Shown: piece after piece, positions 1 through 11,951 of the stretch
Numbering within the stretch: position 1 is the stretch's first letter
How the letters are laid out: every line of letters starts with the position of its first letter
From: Liolophura sinensis
Taxonomy: Eukaryota; Mollusca; Polyplacophora; Chitonida; Chitonidae
Length of the DNA stretch: 64,000 nt
Direction: 5' to 3'
NCBI RefSeq assembly: GCF_032854445.1
Contig: NC_088305.1
Coordinates: 9,797,606-9,861,605, forward strand
Made by a program: the position numbers and the translations under genes
The notes under the pieces: model-generated
Seen by the model: only the letters and a program-made list of their open reading frames with translations
Databases searched by the model: none
What the model was told of the DNA's origin: nothing

Positions 1-9
1 TCAAGCATG

Positions 10-732
10 TGTTATGTAAACAACCTCCGTCAGCTTCTAAATTTAGCTTGCCACTGTTTACATATGCTGAGTTCAGGGCCTGCCGTCTGCCTCTGCCTTA
101 GAATGTTCCAGAATACGCTCAGTTCGGGGCCTGTTTGTTTACAACAAGTGTTCAATAATTTTCTTATTCTAGAAAATTCCACCAGTCTATATAAGGCCGA
201 TGAAAGCAGGTCAAAGGAGGAGAAAGGAGAATTATTGAGAGTTCGGATGCTTTCGCTGTGTGTTACTTTAGTAGGCCTTTTGTGCTGAATTTTGGTGTCT
301 TTATATCCTCTGGCTTTGTTATACCCTATCTCCACCGAGCACTTGTTCAGTCTGTGGAATTTTGTGTATATTTCGTCATACACTCAGTTATACTGTGGAT
401 TTTCCCTCTTATGAATATTGCCTCTGTGCATTTATTCCTGTGTGGTTTTCAGCATTGTGGACCGTTTGGACACCGTTGTTACATGTAAGTACTTTAGTAT
501 TTGTATAGATACTGCTATCCTTTCTTGTAAAACTTAAGTACTTTAGTATTTGTATAGATACTGCTATCCTTTCTTGTCAAACTTAAGTACTTTAGTCTTT
601 GTAAAAGTCTTGTTATCTGTTCATGTTAAACCTAATAAATTGTTGTAAAATAAAATCTGCTGGTTTTGGTTACTTTTTTGTGCGGCTAAACTGTCGTGTA
701 TTTCGAACAAGCCATCTCTTGATAATACAGAC
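10..732 (+). mobile_element. LTR of a Ty3-type retrotransposon, 3' end lost
   Basis: This begins TGTTATG and matches, in opposite orientation, the complete solo LTR at 19584-20323 over almost its full length. It has a TATA box (TATATAAG, 187-194) in U3 and an AATAAA polyadenylation signal at 634-639, in the expected order for an LTR. Similarity stops at about 732, roughly 16 bases before the terminal TAACA seen in the other copy, so the 3' end has been lost or overwritten. No internal retrotransposon sequence follows, so it is a relic. Short reading frames inside it are non-coding. Confidence 0.8.
486..632 (+). repeat. 49-bp tandem repeat, three units, inside the LTR
   Basis: Units start at 486, 535 and 584, each beginning TAAGTACTTTAGT. 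The first two are nearly identical and the third is diverged. The related LTR at 19584-20323 has only two units, so copy number differs between family members. Confidence 0.85.
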
Positions 733-839
733 TTGTCAAGAAGCATTTTTTCATTTACTGTCTCTCTTTCTCAACAGGCCATGTGATATTAATTCGTTCT
801 TATTGCATTTCTGTGGAACTATGCTTAAATATATTACAA

Positions 840-1245
840 ACCACAGGTGACACACCTACAAATACTTTCAGTACACCTATAGAACCGTGGCTTTATATGC
901 TAGCAATTGTTGGGTCTGACTTCTCGCCTCGTCCTATTACCTCTATATACCATGGAATCACTGTTTAGTGTCAAAGATGAAGGCCTTGTTCTCAAAATAG
1001 AAGAAACCAGAGATTTCTTTTTTTGTTTAATGAAGTCATAAATCTGGATCGTCGTTGTGATTATACTGTTCCAGGGATTCACTGCACACTGGATGATTGT
1101 CATGAGCTGGACGGCATCCGCTTTGAAGTCACAGCAAAAAGCTGATAGTGAGAAGAATAGATGTATTTTATCTCGTAAATTGTTACCAGTCCACAAACAA
1201 AGAAATGGACTTACAACTGACCCGAATTCCTCTAGAAATTGTGTA
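840..1245 (+). repeat. Diverged local duplication, copy 1
   Basis: The segment is collinear with about 2515-2895. Shared blocks include ACCTACAAATACTTTC, CATAAATCTGGATCGT and CCGCTTTGAAGTCAC, in the same order and orientation. No common open frame is maintained, so it looks non-coding. Its origin is unknown. Confidence 0.65.
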
Positions 1246-1357
1246 GGATGCAACAGAGGCTCAAGTTAGTGTATATAAAATTTCTAACTTGGGATCATAA
1301 CTACATAGCTGAAATATGACAACAATTAAAAGATAAAAGAAAAAATGTACAAACATT

Positions 1358-2000
1358 CTATTGCGGCACATATGCGGAACAAAACATGCAAAGAGTACAG
1401 ACAGCGTTTTGTCTTCGCCATCGCTTGATTCTCGAAGACATTAAATAATGTAGAAATAACTTCGTTTCCTCAGTCACATCTGCTGGCGTATATACGGAAT
1501 TCCTAGTAATGTGTCCCATTTTGCCTTTGTCTCGTAGGGACTTCAAAGTATTCAGGAATATCTTCGCTCCCTCGTTCACATCTGTTATCGATAATACGCC
1601 AGTTCTGTTCATGCATGATGTAAATGGATCTACCTTGATCTACAGACTGTTCTGAATATTCCACTGACAATGTGGCATGGACCAGGCTGCCCTCTGTACT
1701 ATTCGACAGAGGAGTACAGCTGCCAGCGACAAGGACACACTTAATTACTAGTGTAGAGATGGTACATGTTAGGGGAGTCAAAAAGCCACACGGACAATTT
1801 TATAAATGACTGTCCAATGTATTCAATAATTATGCAACAGTGACTAGTTACTGGACGAGGAAATGGGTCGGCGTGATTGGACTTAATGTATAACGGCCAA
1901 TAACATTTAAGATGGAACATATTTAGATTTTTGTTTGGCTGTCTCTGATCTGGGACTTATGGATGACTACTTCAGCGTGTTATTAATGTTGTATGCTATT
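1358..2000 (-). repeat. Diverged copy of module Y, with unassigned open frames
   Basis: About 1600-1860 is clearly related to 29440-29690 and 38970-39230 of the tandem array, with the same order of blocks around GGAGTCAAAAAGCCACA. On the minus strand, 1503-1781 contains an open frame beginning IKCVLVAGSC that aligns without gaps over about 45 codons to frames at 11952, 29.4 kb and 39.0 kb. The overlapping frame at 1358-1612 contains two copies of a degenerate motif of about 34 residues (DVNEGAKIFL and DVTEETKLFL). I do not recognise the protein. There is no start codon in a good context here, and substitutions between copies do not favour synonymous sites, so these may be shared ancestry of non-coding DNA. 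Confidence 0.45.
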
Positions 2001-2514
2001 AAATGAAATTAAGAATACACTTTAAACAGGAGAAACGTCAAATCCTGGCTCTGTGTTTTTCGAAGATATGATCCCTAAATCGAGGGGAATACAGTATGAG
2101 TAGTATCTCTGGCTAATATCCATTGCATATTTTGACATTTCCAGCTTTTGTCGATGTGGAATGTCCATTTGCTCTTATCTATAATTATTGTTTACCGCGC
2201 GACATTGCAGAGCCTCTTGTATTTGAAAACTACACTTCCCAGATGTCCTCGCAGTTGATCCCACTGGGTTCAAGGGCCTTAAGTTTACCTGGTTGCTCAC
2301 AACAGGTATAATGATGAATTATAGTCTTTCTTAAATAAAAAGACCACACAAACCTAAGTGAGTATTGGAAGATATCCCCAGGATATGCCCAAAATATGCG
2401 CATGGTTCATTCTTTATAAAGATAGGGAAACATAGTCATTTTACGGCCTTTTTACGTCACCGATTCTCAGCACATAGTGTGACATCAGTTCAATCTTGTT
2501 GAAGTTCGGTGATT

Positions 2515-2895
2515 CGGCGCCTGGTGACCTACAAATACTTTCTTTCCACTCAAAGAGAATGTCGGTTCCATATGCTAGTAATAAAAGTCAACTAGGTTCG
2601 CCACAGTGTTCGGCTTTGATTCTCGTCTTGTCATGTCTAAAATGGACGTAATCGCTCTTTAGTGTCGAAAATAACTGCTTTTACCTACACGTAAGAGCTA
2701 ACAAAGTTAAAGGATATTTTGTTGTAAATGATATCATAAATCTGGATCGTGGGAGTAATTATCCTGTTTTAAGGATTCACACAAGACCAGTTTTATGGTT
2801 TCCGCTTTGAAGTCACGAGACAGACCGACGCTGAGAGGAAAAAGATGGATTTATCTGGTAAGTTATGACCAGTCCACGGAGGTAGTTGGCGTGCA
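2515..2895 (+). repeat. Diverged local duplication, copy 2
   Basis: Partner of about 840-1245. It has many substitutions and small indels, so the duplication is old. Confidence 0.65.
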
Positions 2896-4160
2896 GAGGA
2901 AGGAAACAAAGTCTATATTTGTCAAAATACCTCACAAAAATGTAGATCATTACAACATATATATCAAAAATAATATAACACAAATACTACGAAGCGAACG
3001 GAAATTTTGAAAATTCTTTGAGTATTTACAAGGTATTGTAAATCTAAGGTCCAACATACGCCGGGGTCCATGGTTTGGTCGTTTATTCACCGGGTTTACA
3101 TTTACCATTCAAACGTGACACAAATTTATCGACTAAATGTCTTGAAAAGATTATGGATAGTTTTATGGATAATACAGATGGTTTTCACAATAATAGTGAT
3201 GTTCAACACGACAGTAATCGTGCTTGTAATCGGGCCTTGCTGACAATAAGCGGTCGACAACGTTGGAGACACTTTGTACGAGTTACCCATCGGCACAGTG
3301 TACATATCTGTACATCCCGTGGAGCCCACTTATCAAATGCCGGGCACTCTGGTTTCGTCCACTCATAAAACTCCCCGACAGTCACCGTATAAGTGAGAAA
3401 ATCACGTGTATTGTGTTAAGTAACAAAATAAACAACAAAAACACTTTGTACGCGATGACATTCACTATCTTTTCGGAGGAGACGTCAGTTTTTTGACACA
3501 ATTCGTATGCATGCTTATACCTTCTACAACACAAACATGCGTACTAAGACATTACAGTCTGAACCCTGAGGCCATTCTCATGAAGTTTGTCACGTTTATT
3601 TAAATCTTCACGTAACACACAGGATCCATCACTTGCTGCAAAGTGAGATATGTACAAGCCATTTGCAGAACTCTTTGGTATCTTGATATTCAAGTAAGGG
3701 TAATATATATCAAAATATATATTACTTTGATATATATCAAAACTGAAAAACTATCCGTCTTGTCGGAAAGAGAAGAAACGACTTTGGTGTTTACCCAAAT
3801 ATAAGTCCAGATATGATGTACCGTACTGAAAGTCTGTGGTTGCTTTTAAACCAACGCATATATATATCTTTCACAGCCTTCGCTAAAATGGATTGTTTAA
3901 AGCTAGAGGATCATTAGTATACAGTTTAGTGAGTTTGGAAAATAACTCCCTAACTCGGTATGGCAACGAACATTTCTGTATACTCCCTAAAGAACTAAAG
4001 TTGAGATATTCACATTGAAAGTCTAAGCCCCACATGTCCGTGACGGATTGGTTCCTCGAAAGTTGTGATGCGCGAAATTTATGTGACGCATATGTATTCA
4101 CACTATAACTGAAATTTAACCAGTTCGTCTCCCGACATTGCATCTGTGGCCAAAGGAATT
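2896..4160. other. No supported feature
   Basis: AT-rich sequence. A short AT palindrome occurs at about 3700-3740, including a perfect 16-base palindrome TTTGATATATATCAAA. Overlapping frames at about 3070-3370 encode hydrophobic stretches on both strands but are interrupted by stops, and I recognise nothing in them. Confidence 0.5.
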
Positions 4161-4161
4161 A

Positions 4162-4205
4162 ATGAATGATTATGGCTTAACGCCACTTCGGAAATATGTC
4201 AGCCA
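4162..4205 (-). mobile_element. SINE-3 tail fragment
   Basis: Read on the minus strand this gives the end block GTGGCGTTAAGCCATAATCA followed by ATTC repeats, as at 6965-7023 and 55373-55448. Only the 3' end is present. Confidence 0.6.
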
Positions 4206-4603
4206 TTTCCTGGCAAGCGGCCAAAGCACACCATTTTCAAGTGGATGCGCTGCAGATTCCGTGGACATCGTCTGGCAATGTTAGATTGTTGAAAGCTGTT
4301 GTTTTCGAGGAGTGCGGACTTTGATAACCTTGATGCATGCGAATTCATTAATGTAAAGTTAATCAAATTGAACGCCAATATTAGCTCGTCATCCATTACA
4401 AACCCCTGCATTTACGTCTTTGACAAGGAATTACAATGTATAAAGTCATTGGTTCTAAAGTAAATGAGAAACTCATGTTAGTTGGACATTGTTATGTTTC
4501 TCTTTTTCGTAAAGTTGAGGTTTAAACGCTTGGACATTGCTAACAATATCAAACTAACTGAATGTGTGGAATGCGTGTGAAGCAGCTGTCAACGTAAAAG
4601 AAC

Positions 4604-4637
4604 ACACCCACCCCCCACCCCCCACCCCCACCCCCCT
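4604..4637. repeat. C-rich simple repeat
   Basis: Runs of four to seven C separated by single A bases. Confidence 0.9.
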
Positions 4638-4683
4638 AGAACATGCAGCTAAGTGGTTATAATTTTAAATAATGTGCGATTTA

Positions 4684-4800
4684 ACATCATAGTTAACAAT
4701 TTTGCGGTCATATGACGACGAAGGAGGTTTTAGAGTGCATGTATTTGTAATGTGTGTCCTTGTTGCAGGAAGTCAGCTTCGTTCACTGAACATTCTACCC
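4684..4800 (-). mobile_element. SINE-2 fragment
   Basis: Contains the block TCATATGACGACGAAGGA followed by TTAGAGTGCATGTA and TTGTTGCAGGA, shared with the complete copy at 46355-46690 and the copy at 57505-57775. Head and tail are missing. Confidence 0.65.
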
Positions 4801-5089
4801 ATGCTTTCCTCAGTAGGACATCACCTACAAAATCCCGTAAACACATACACATCTTAGGCTCCTGAAGATGACGTCCTGACGTGTCATAAAACAATACATT
4901 TTATGTTTATAGTTGTACATTTCCTATCGCGGCTTAGTCACAAGACGCGTTCATTTCAGTCGCAGCAGGGTAGTCTTAATATAGAACATCATTTAAATTC
5001 CTAGCCAATCAGTTTTGATTGACCGGTGCTTCTGGAAAATGACCTTGTTTATGTTTTTTCCTTGTTCCTTCTCGAAGCTTCGATGACAA

Positions 5090-5098
5090 TATAAAAGG
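5090..5098 (+). promoter_or_regulatory. TATA box of the LTR
   Basis: TATAAAAGG followed by a GC-containing stretch is a textbook core promoter. By position it would be the LTR promoter. Activity is not known. Confidence 0.55.
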
Positions 5099-5598
5099 CG
5101 GCAGATTTGTAGGCTTAGAGAGAGAGTCAATAATAGTTATGAACAGAGATAGACAGTGACACGACAGCTATAAGGTGTCTTGAGTTACGGTCGATGTATC
5201 ACAGCTATAGTTAGAAGAAATCGTTAGTACCTTTGGAGTGGAAGAGCCGGTGTAATTTGGATTAGCGGGACCAGGACTAACGGGTGATTGTTGGCCGACA
5301 TTCTGCTGTTTGTGAACTGTGATTATCGTGTATATAATAACTGATTGCTGGAGGATTTGTGGTCTCGATACCAGAAGAGTATCAACCTCCCCTCGTAAGA
5401 CGAGTCGGAGGATTCAAGCGTCTTAAGGATGGCGGAAATCAACAAACTGCGCCAGTAAAGAGGACACGGATGTCCATAAATAGGATTGGAATATTCCAAG
5501 GCCGATTGGACAACAAAAGTCAAGTTAAGGACTGTAGCGTAACTCAGATCTGAAGTATTTGTACACACAAGTAAGCTGTCGCCATTTATTGTAACATT

Positions 5599-5601
<3 letters not shown>

Positions 5602-5684
<83 letters not shown>
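5602..5684. repeat. (AT)n microsatellite
   Basis: About 41 uninterrupted dinucleotides within the LTR. Confidence 0.97.
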
Positions 5685-5686
<2 letters not shown>

Positions 5687-5874
5687 TGTGCATTGCTATT
5701 TGAAGTTTAAATCATTATTTTCCTTTTTCATTTATTAAACTGTTAAACCAACCATTTGAGTGTTTGAGAGAATTATTCTGTTTGACCCAGGTTAAGTTCG
5801 TTATCGGAAGTTGATTTTGGCTTATTGTACCGAAATTTTAAGTGAAACAAACACTTTATTGGTATCGTGGCTTA

Positions 5875-6790
5875 TAATGAGAGAAATTCTACATCTACAT
5901 GAACATAGCTTCTATTCCAAATTCTCCAAAAATGCCTTATACACTTATGTGTCTAATATTACCAAGTGAACATTCGTATTGTACAACATGTCCTCCAGAG
6001 AAGTATCAATCATTATTACACCACATAGAGTGATTCTTGGTATCCACCAGTCAGTTCACTGACATGACATGTTGTACGCACTCAAGCAAAGCAACGTCGC
6101 GCTCAAAAATTAAAATTCCACATTCACGAAGAAAAAGCCAACGATCTTGTGTTAATATCCAACGATCACGTACGTTTTCTCTACTGCAGTTACCACTTTT
6201 TGAAAGCATATTGGACGTCTGATTGTTGGTAATGTAAACAACTAGGGATGGCTAGCTCCGCTAAAGACTTACAAAATCAGCGGTTTAGGCTAGAAACTGA
6301 GCAAGTGCCCTGCTTTTTAAGTATAGTAAAGCAAATAGTGCATATCTGGGATGCCTTCGTTAAATATCACTCTCTCAAACAGATATTCCTAATATCCGAT
6401 CCTTGGTCTTGTCTGTAAAATAGATGTCAAAATGAAGGGGCATTTGGCGATCCGCCAGAAACTGCATTCAGTCACGCAACATCACTCGGTCTGTCATGAC
6501 TAGAAACTAATGGCGTTACGTTTCGTAAATCTGTGAGAATATCTGATTGATGAATGCCTACTGCTTTCTAAAGAAAACATGGCTTGCCTACCGAAACGGA
6601 ATCTCTTTCCTGATGTATTGAGTACCCATAGACGGTACAAAGGCTTTTCCTGTAAAGTGATAAAAAGAAATGTGGACGTCTTCCGTGTCGTTTCCAGACA
6701 CTATATCCCTTCCCCACTATACAGAGATACTTGACATGTCGGCGTCATTGTGTTGCCGTATATTTAGCCTCGGGGTCATTTTCGTGATAA
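5875..6790. other. No supported feature
   Basis: AT-rich sequence without a recognisable gene or repeat. Confidence 0.5.
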
Positions 6791-6794
6791 CATC

Positions 6795-6925
6795 AAGCTC
6801 AACATCAAGAACTGTCTATAGAAATGGACTCTTCTTCAGGACGTGGTAATTTGTGCCTATCACCAGCTGAAACTGGCGCCTTGACCATTCTCCTCCACCA
6901 GCCGTCAATGTTACATCTTTCACAG
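6795..6925 (-). repeat. Inverted fragment of module Y
   Basis: The reverse complement matches about 27665-27780 and 37435-37555 of the array, including blocks equivalent to CAGCTGAAACTGGCGCC and GACTCTTCTTCAGGACG. Confidence 0.65.
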
Positions 6926-6964
6926 CTTGACTGTACTTGTGTTCTTTAATATAATTTGATCTTG

Positions 6965-7023
6965 CCACGATATGACCGAAATTTTGCTAATGTGGCGTTA
7001 AGCCATAATCATTCGTTCATTTA
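6965..7023 (+). mobile_element. 5'-truncated SINE-3 insertion
   Basis: A 59-bp fragment ending GTGGCGTTAAGCCATAATCA plus ATTC-type repeats. It is flanked by 15-bp direct repeats with two mismatches (TATAATTTGATCTTG at 6950-6964 and TATCATTTGACCTTG at 7024-7038), read as a target-site duplication. That indicates retroposition of a short 5'-truncated copy. Confidence 0.65.
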
Positions 7024-7160
7024 TATCATTTGACCTTGACACTAAAATGTCTCGATGTCTATATTGTTTTTTCGTGTCATGGTTTCTACAATCCACATTG
7101 TTGAGTTGGACTAACCAGTTATACACTACAAATTATGGAAAGGCGAAAATTAAATCCGTA

Positions 7161-7930
7161 GGCCAACCATATCACGGAAACGCTACGGTGCTGGCCATCC
7201 ATATCACGGAAACGCCACAACGCAGACCATCCATATCATGGATGCGCCACAACGCTGATCATCCATGTCACGGAAATGCTAGGGTGCTAGCCGTCCATAA
7301 CACGGGAACGCCACACCGGAGATCATCCATGTCACGAAAACGCCACATCGCATACCATCCATATCACCAAAACGCCACAACGCTGACTAACTATGTCACG
7401 GAAGTGCATTATCGCAGACCATCCATATCACAATACATATTCTACGAAAACGCTACATTACAAACCATCCACATGTAAAAACGCCACGACGCAGTCCATC
7501 TATATCACGGAAATGCCTCAACGCACACCATCCATGTCACGAAACTGCCACAATACAGACCATCCATATAACGAAAACGTCAGACCATTTATATGACATA
7601 ATTCACATTTTGGAAATGCCACAAAGCCGATCATCGATATCACGGAAATGCCACAAAGCAGATCATCTACATCTACATCATGAAAGTACCAAAACGTAGA
7701 CTAATACATGTTGGCAATCGACATACAAAACCGCTACAATGTCGGTCATTCATGCTGCGGAAACGGCACCACATAGGTCATCCATATGACAAAAAATGCT
7801 ACAATGCATTCCATCGGTACAAAAAATAGAAACGCAAAGAAAGAAACAAGAAAAACGCCACCACATAGGCCATCCACAGCACAAAATCTTGACACATCAC
7901 ATTCTTGCATTTACATCACAAAAACACCGC
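7161..7930 (+). repeat. Degenerate 32-bp minisatellite, about 20 units
   Basis: The unit is approximately CCATCCATATCACGGAAACG followed by CCACAACGCAGA. The first six or seven units keep exact 32-base phase. Later units carry insertions and the array fades after about 7800. Because 32 is not a multiple of three and units contain indels, the open frame of 143 codons at 7047-7478 is a by-product. Related degenerate units occur at about 28925-29130. Confidence 0.8.
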
Positions 7931-7999
7931 AGTATTTATCATCAACATCTCGAAAACTCAACAACGCAAGTACTCCCAATTACATGTACCAATAAGTCG

Positions 8000-10900
8000 A
8001 CAAAATTTGCTGACGTCCTCAAGGAAATTCGAGAACAAATACAAAATCAGATTGTGAGAACAGCCACTACATGTTAACGGTGAAATCTGGCCTCTTGTCA
8101 ATTTACCTCAAGGCAAAATCACACTAAGGAAACTCGAAAATCTGACCATTTATAGCATGTGTGTAAAGTTGATTTTCTCATGTAATTAGGGTGCCGGTAC
8201 ATTCATATTAGTTGATGTTTAATTAGACAGAAATTCTTGATTGTTGATTCTTCATTAATGGTTGTTTGGCTAACAATGTGTGAAAAAGAAAATGGTTATA
8301 GATGTTTGGTTTTAACTTTTCGCTTTTTTTTTTCCTCTTAAGTATTGCTCCATGTGCTTTCCCGACCGCCATTATTGGTTGAAGTACAGCGCTTTCTGTT
8401 ATCAAAAAGTGTATCTAACTGCCAAGAGTTGTGTCCTATAACAAATTATATTTAATGAAGCCAAGTAATTGTCAGCTGAGTAAAATATTAAACCTTTTTG
8501 GTACATAATTCAGAAATTATTGGTTGGCTCCTGGGTGATTTATTTGCTTTGTGGGTCACAAAAAGAGTTCTTGGGATCTGTGTCTGATAATAAACAACGA
8601 GTTGGTTGTGATTATTTTTATGCTGAAGTACATGAGAGAAAATCAGCTTACTCGGCCACGGATCCCCACCCCCTTTTTACGTCTTCAGTGTCCACTGTGA
8701 CCACATGTATATTACCCGTCCAATTCTTCAGAAATTGTCTCTGTTAACAGTGTACAGCATTCCACTGTAGAATCTTTATAAGAACACATGACATCGACAG
8801 ATCGTCTTGGACTGGTATAACATCAAAAGCTTCTCTTCATCCGGAAAACAGTGAACTTATATTCAATGATCCTGCCTGATGTGTGGAGGCCGAACACCAA
8901 GTCTGTCATGTCAGTGACAGATTAGTCTAGTGGGGAATATGTTGGAAGTAATGAAAGGCAGCCTCTGTATCCCCACAGACGTCTACACAACGGACAATAT
9001 TCATGTCACCTACAGCATAAATGCCATTATACTGATCACAAATATGGTCTTAAATGATTTTTTACATTTTAGTTTGCGTCCTTTTATTCTACTTCTTGTA
9101 ACCAGTCACAAAAAATTCAGAATAAATTGCCTTTTGTTAGTGACACTTAACAACACAAGTCCATATTCTTACACAGAAAATGATGTTAGAACATTTTTCT
9201 AATTCATTAGGTTAAAATACATAAGCTCGGTTTCGACGACAAGAACTCATTGCCTCAGGTGACATCATACTTATTCAAAACCCAGTGGTATATTTTTTAT
9301 TTGATTACTCGCTACCCGCATTAAACGCCTTCAACCTAAAATAATAACCTCTTCCATCTTGACTATATAACTGCTAGTTTAACACTAATTGCAGAAAAAT
9401 TGTTTCTTAAATCCGTCAGCCAATTAAAATTAAATGATACGTGTATTCACTGCGAATTTTCCAAAATGATATAATGCCGTCAGTAAACCCCCGTCTCTTT
9501 TTTTTCTTAGTTGTTTTCCGATCTTTTGCATTTCACCAAGGCCTTGAGTTCGCCAAATGTCTGGACCCGTACTTATCAAATGTCTTAAAATCTATGACCA
9601 AAATTTAAACTTTCTATTCGTTCGCTCTAGAATGTTTAAAATTTGAACACTTAATCCATATTGTTGAACAATGCACTAACCACAATTTGAGCACTGTCCT
9701 GTTCTGAGTTTGCCTTCTTAAGGACTGGCTGTTTGTGACTTTTAAGTTTAATGTTGCTTAATTAAGCAATTGGAATACCTTATCTAATTTAAAATAGACA
9801 TTTTGTGTACCCTTCTTAAGGGCCCGTTTACACGATCGTAAATCATGCTTTTGTAACTTTTCTCGTAAATTATGTCGCTTGTACGCAAAAAAGTTACGAG
9901 ATATATAGGCTCCCTAACTTATGAGGGTTGATGAAAGTGGCCCAGTTCATTACCTTGTATTACATACATTGTTTCTGGGGGATATCGTGCGAAATCGGAA
10001 TTGATGTAAGCGAGTGTGGCCTTTCAGTTTCTGTGCTTTACACTTGTATGTGTACCTTTAGCCATATATTCGACTAAACTGGCCATAACTTTTGCGATAA
10101 TCCCTTTTTTGTCTCTCAGTGCATGTGAGCTTTTGCCCGGTACTTTAAAGCGGATGCGGTAAAAGTGTGTTCCGGTGAATCCTTAAGAGAGTGTAAATAG
10201 ACTTGTGACATATATTTATAGTCTCTCTCCATAAATATATTACCAAGTTCATTGTTCTTCCCTTTCTTTTCTCTTTTTTGTTTGCGTAAAACCACGTAAT
10301 CCTTTAATCGCCGAGACTGCAATGATTAAGGTGTCTTTTGTGACAATCCAAACTTTGGAAAATGGTAACATTTTCTCTGAACTCAGGGTACACTTTAATG
10401 ACCCTTGGTTAAGTCACACAATTTCTTGTCACAATGACAGAGATACTCTCAGATGATGGGTTGCTGTTTTTGCTGCCTAAGTAATCCAGATGGAAGGTTG
10501 TTTATATTTTCGGGTTGTAAGTAGTTTTACTCAAATTACTCCCATGGCTTGATTCTTCAAACAAGATTTGGTTTGATTTAACTTGATTTGGTTTGATTCT
10601 TACTTAACACCACAGGATTGCCGTCAGTGTTACGGGTGCACGAAGTAAACAACTGACATTTGGCAATATACTAATGAACTTTCCCACTTGTTATGCACCG
10701 ATCTGCAGACCATATTGGTGGAACACTAGTGGTCTAACGTTATACTACGCAAACGGCCACGCAAATGCCGTCAGCCTTTTTTTGTCACCAAAGTCCCACA
10801 AACAGTGAGAGCTAGATCTACAAATTACCTGTCCGGTATAATTAAAGACGTACAGAATAGGGAGTAAAACCAGACCAGCGACGACAGTGTGATAGGTCGT

Positions 10901-11280
10901 AAATGGCCACACGTAACAGGTGCAGTATGACATCTTTTCAATTTACCTCAGTCAGGGAGGCATTGAGGTTAACTGTGATTTATTAGACGTCGCTCATCTA
11001 GCATTACTCAGAATGCTGTGTTCTTATTACATGTAACATAAAAAGCATTCAAACAATGCGAAGGGACCAAAGGCTGTCCTCAAGAAAAAGCACCCTTACT
11101 GCATACATTTGGTGAAGATTTTGAATGAAAAATTAATAATCAAGAGTGAGAAACAAAGATAATATAATAAAAACACATCTTCTCATTTTTGGAACAGTGT
11201 ATGTTGTAACTTATGTTAAAAATAACATTCATGATGACACATACAGTAGATAGCGTTATGTCCTCTTAGTAAAACAGGCG
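8000..11280. other. Long stretch without supported features
   Basis: No reading frame with recognisable protein features, RNA gene or clear interspersed repeat was found. A possible repeat edge (GGGCCCGTTTACACGATCG) lies at 9820-9840, but I could not find its partner end. Confidence 0.5.
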
Positions 11281-11421
11281 CCGGGGCCCAGCTTCACAGA
11301 GCGGAATACGGCATTGTTTTATCGTACATTTATCGTATAATACTTTGTACGTCACTGTTACCACTGTCCTATTAGTGCGATTACCGAACATGCACGATAT
11401 ATTTGTGAATCTGGGTCCTGG
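11281..11421. mobile_element. MITE-like element with short terminal inverted repeats
   Basis: The left end GGGGCCCAGCTTCACAGAGC and the right end, which reads CAGGACCCAGATTCACAAAT on the other strand, are imperfect inverted repeats of about 20 bases enclosing about 100 bp of non-coding DNA. No clear target-site duplication was found. Similar left ends occur near 30160 and 39525. Confidence 0.5.
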
Positions 11422-11898
11422 AGAGTTATCCTAATATTTTGTAGTTGTTTTGTGATCATAAATAAATTATGATATATATTCATTCTGCGGATAGGACAGG
11501 CGTGGCTAACGTGTAGAAACGTTCTGTCACAGAGTACATACAGGTATAATTCGTCAATGTCAAATCCAACATTTGCACCACTCCCCCGTTACCGCTAAAT
11601 AAGCAAATCTAGCGAGAAAAACATTAGATTAACATTTTTGACGACTTGATGTTTCCTGTTTAGAATGTATTGTTCGTCTTGTTCTTGCCGCTGAGACACA
11701 CCCCTCTGTATCACGGCAAGATGGCTATCCATCAGTTACTGACCATAGCCAGTCGTATGTGAACCGCTCGCCAAATATATCTCATCCCATTTGTTAACGG
11801 CCATTGTGCAGTCCGTCCTGTCATACGTTGCCATTACCTGGAAAGATGTCCGGTGAGGAACGGATGTTGTATAATTACTGAAATATTGGCCAGTCATT

Positions 11899-11905
11899 TA
11901 TAAAA
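11899..11905 (+). promoter_or_regulatory. TATA-like element before the unassigned small frame
   Basis: TATAAAA, 53 bases upstream of the ATG at 11952. The same TTTATAAAATT block precedes the homologous frames at about 1.8, 29.6 and 39.2 kb. Promoter function is inferred only from sequence and position. Confidence 0.3.
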
Positions 11906-11951
11906 TTATCCGTGAGGCTTTTTCACTCCTCCGACATATTCTGTCACCACC

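Larger units (their letters stand above)
4882..5853 (+). mobile_element. Probable LTR with adjoining primer-binding-like site
   Basis: This starts TGTCATAAAACA and shares long blocks with the solo LTR at 23294-23533, including the stretch at 5260-5345. A strong TATA box (TATAAAAGG, 5090-5098) and an ATTAAA signal near 5735 fit U3-R-U5 layout. It appears to end in ACAAACA at about 5853. TGGTATCGTGG follows at 5860, which would fit a tRNA primer site, but I cannot name the tRNA. Retrotransposon internal sequence cannot be followed beyond about 5900. The (AT)n tract lies inside. Confidence 0.6.

Noticed and set aside
3070-3400. Possible membrane-protein exon (hydrophobic stretch, then YELPIGTVYISVHP)
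   Set aside because: The hydrophobic and following parts are separated by in-frame stops, there is no second copy for comparison, and no family was recognised.
7047-7478. 143-codon frame
   Set aside because: It runs through a 32-bp minisatellite with indels. The repeat length is not compatible with a maintained frame.
7161-7930. CRISPR-like array
   Set aside because: There are no conserved repeats separated by unique spacers. The units are contiguous, all diverged, and the genome is eukaryotic.
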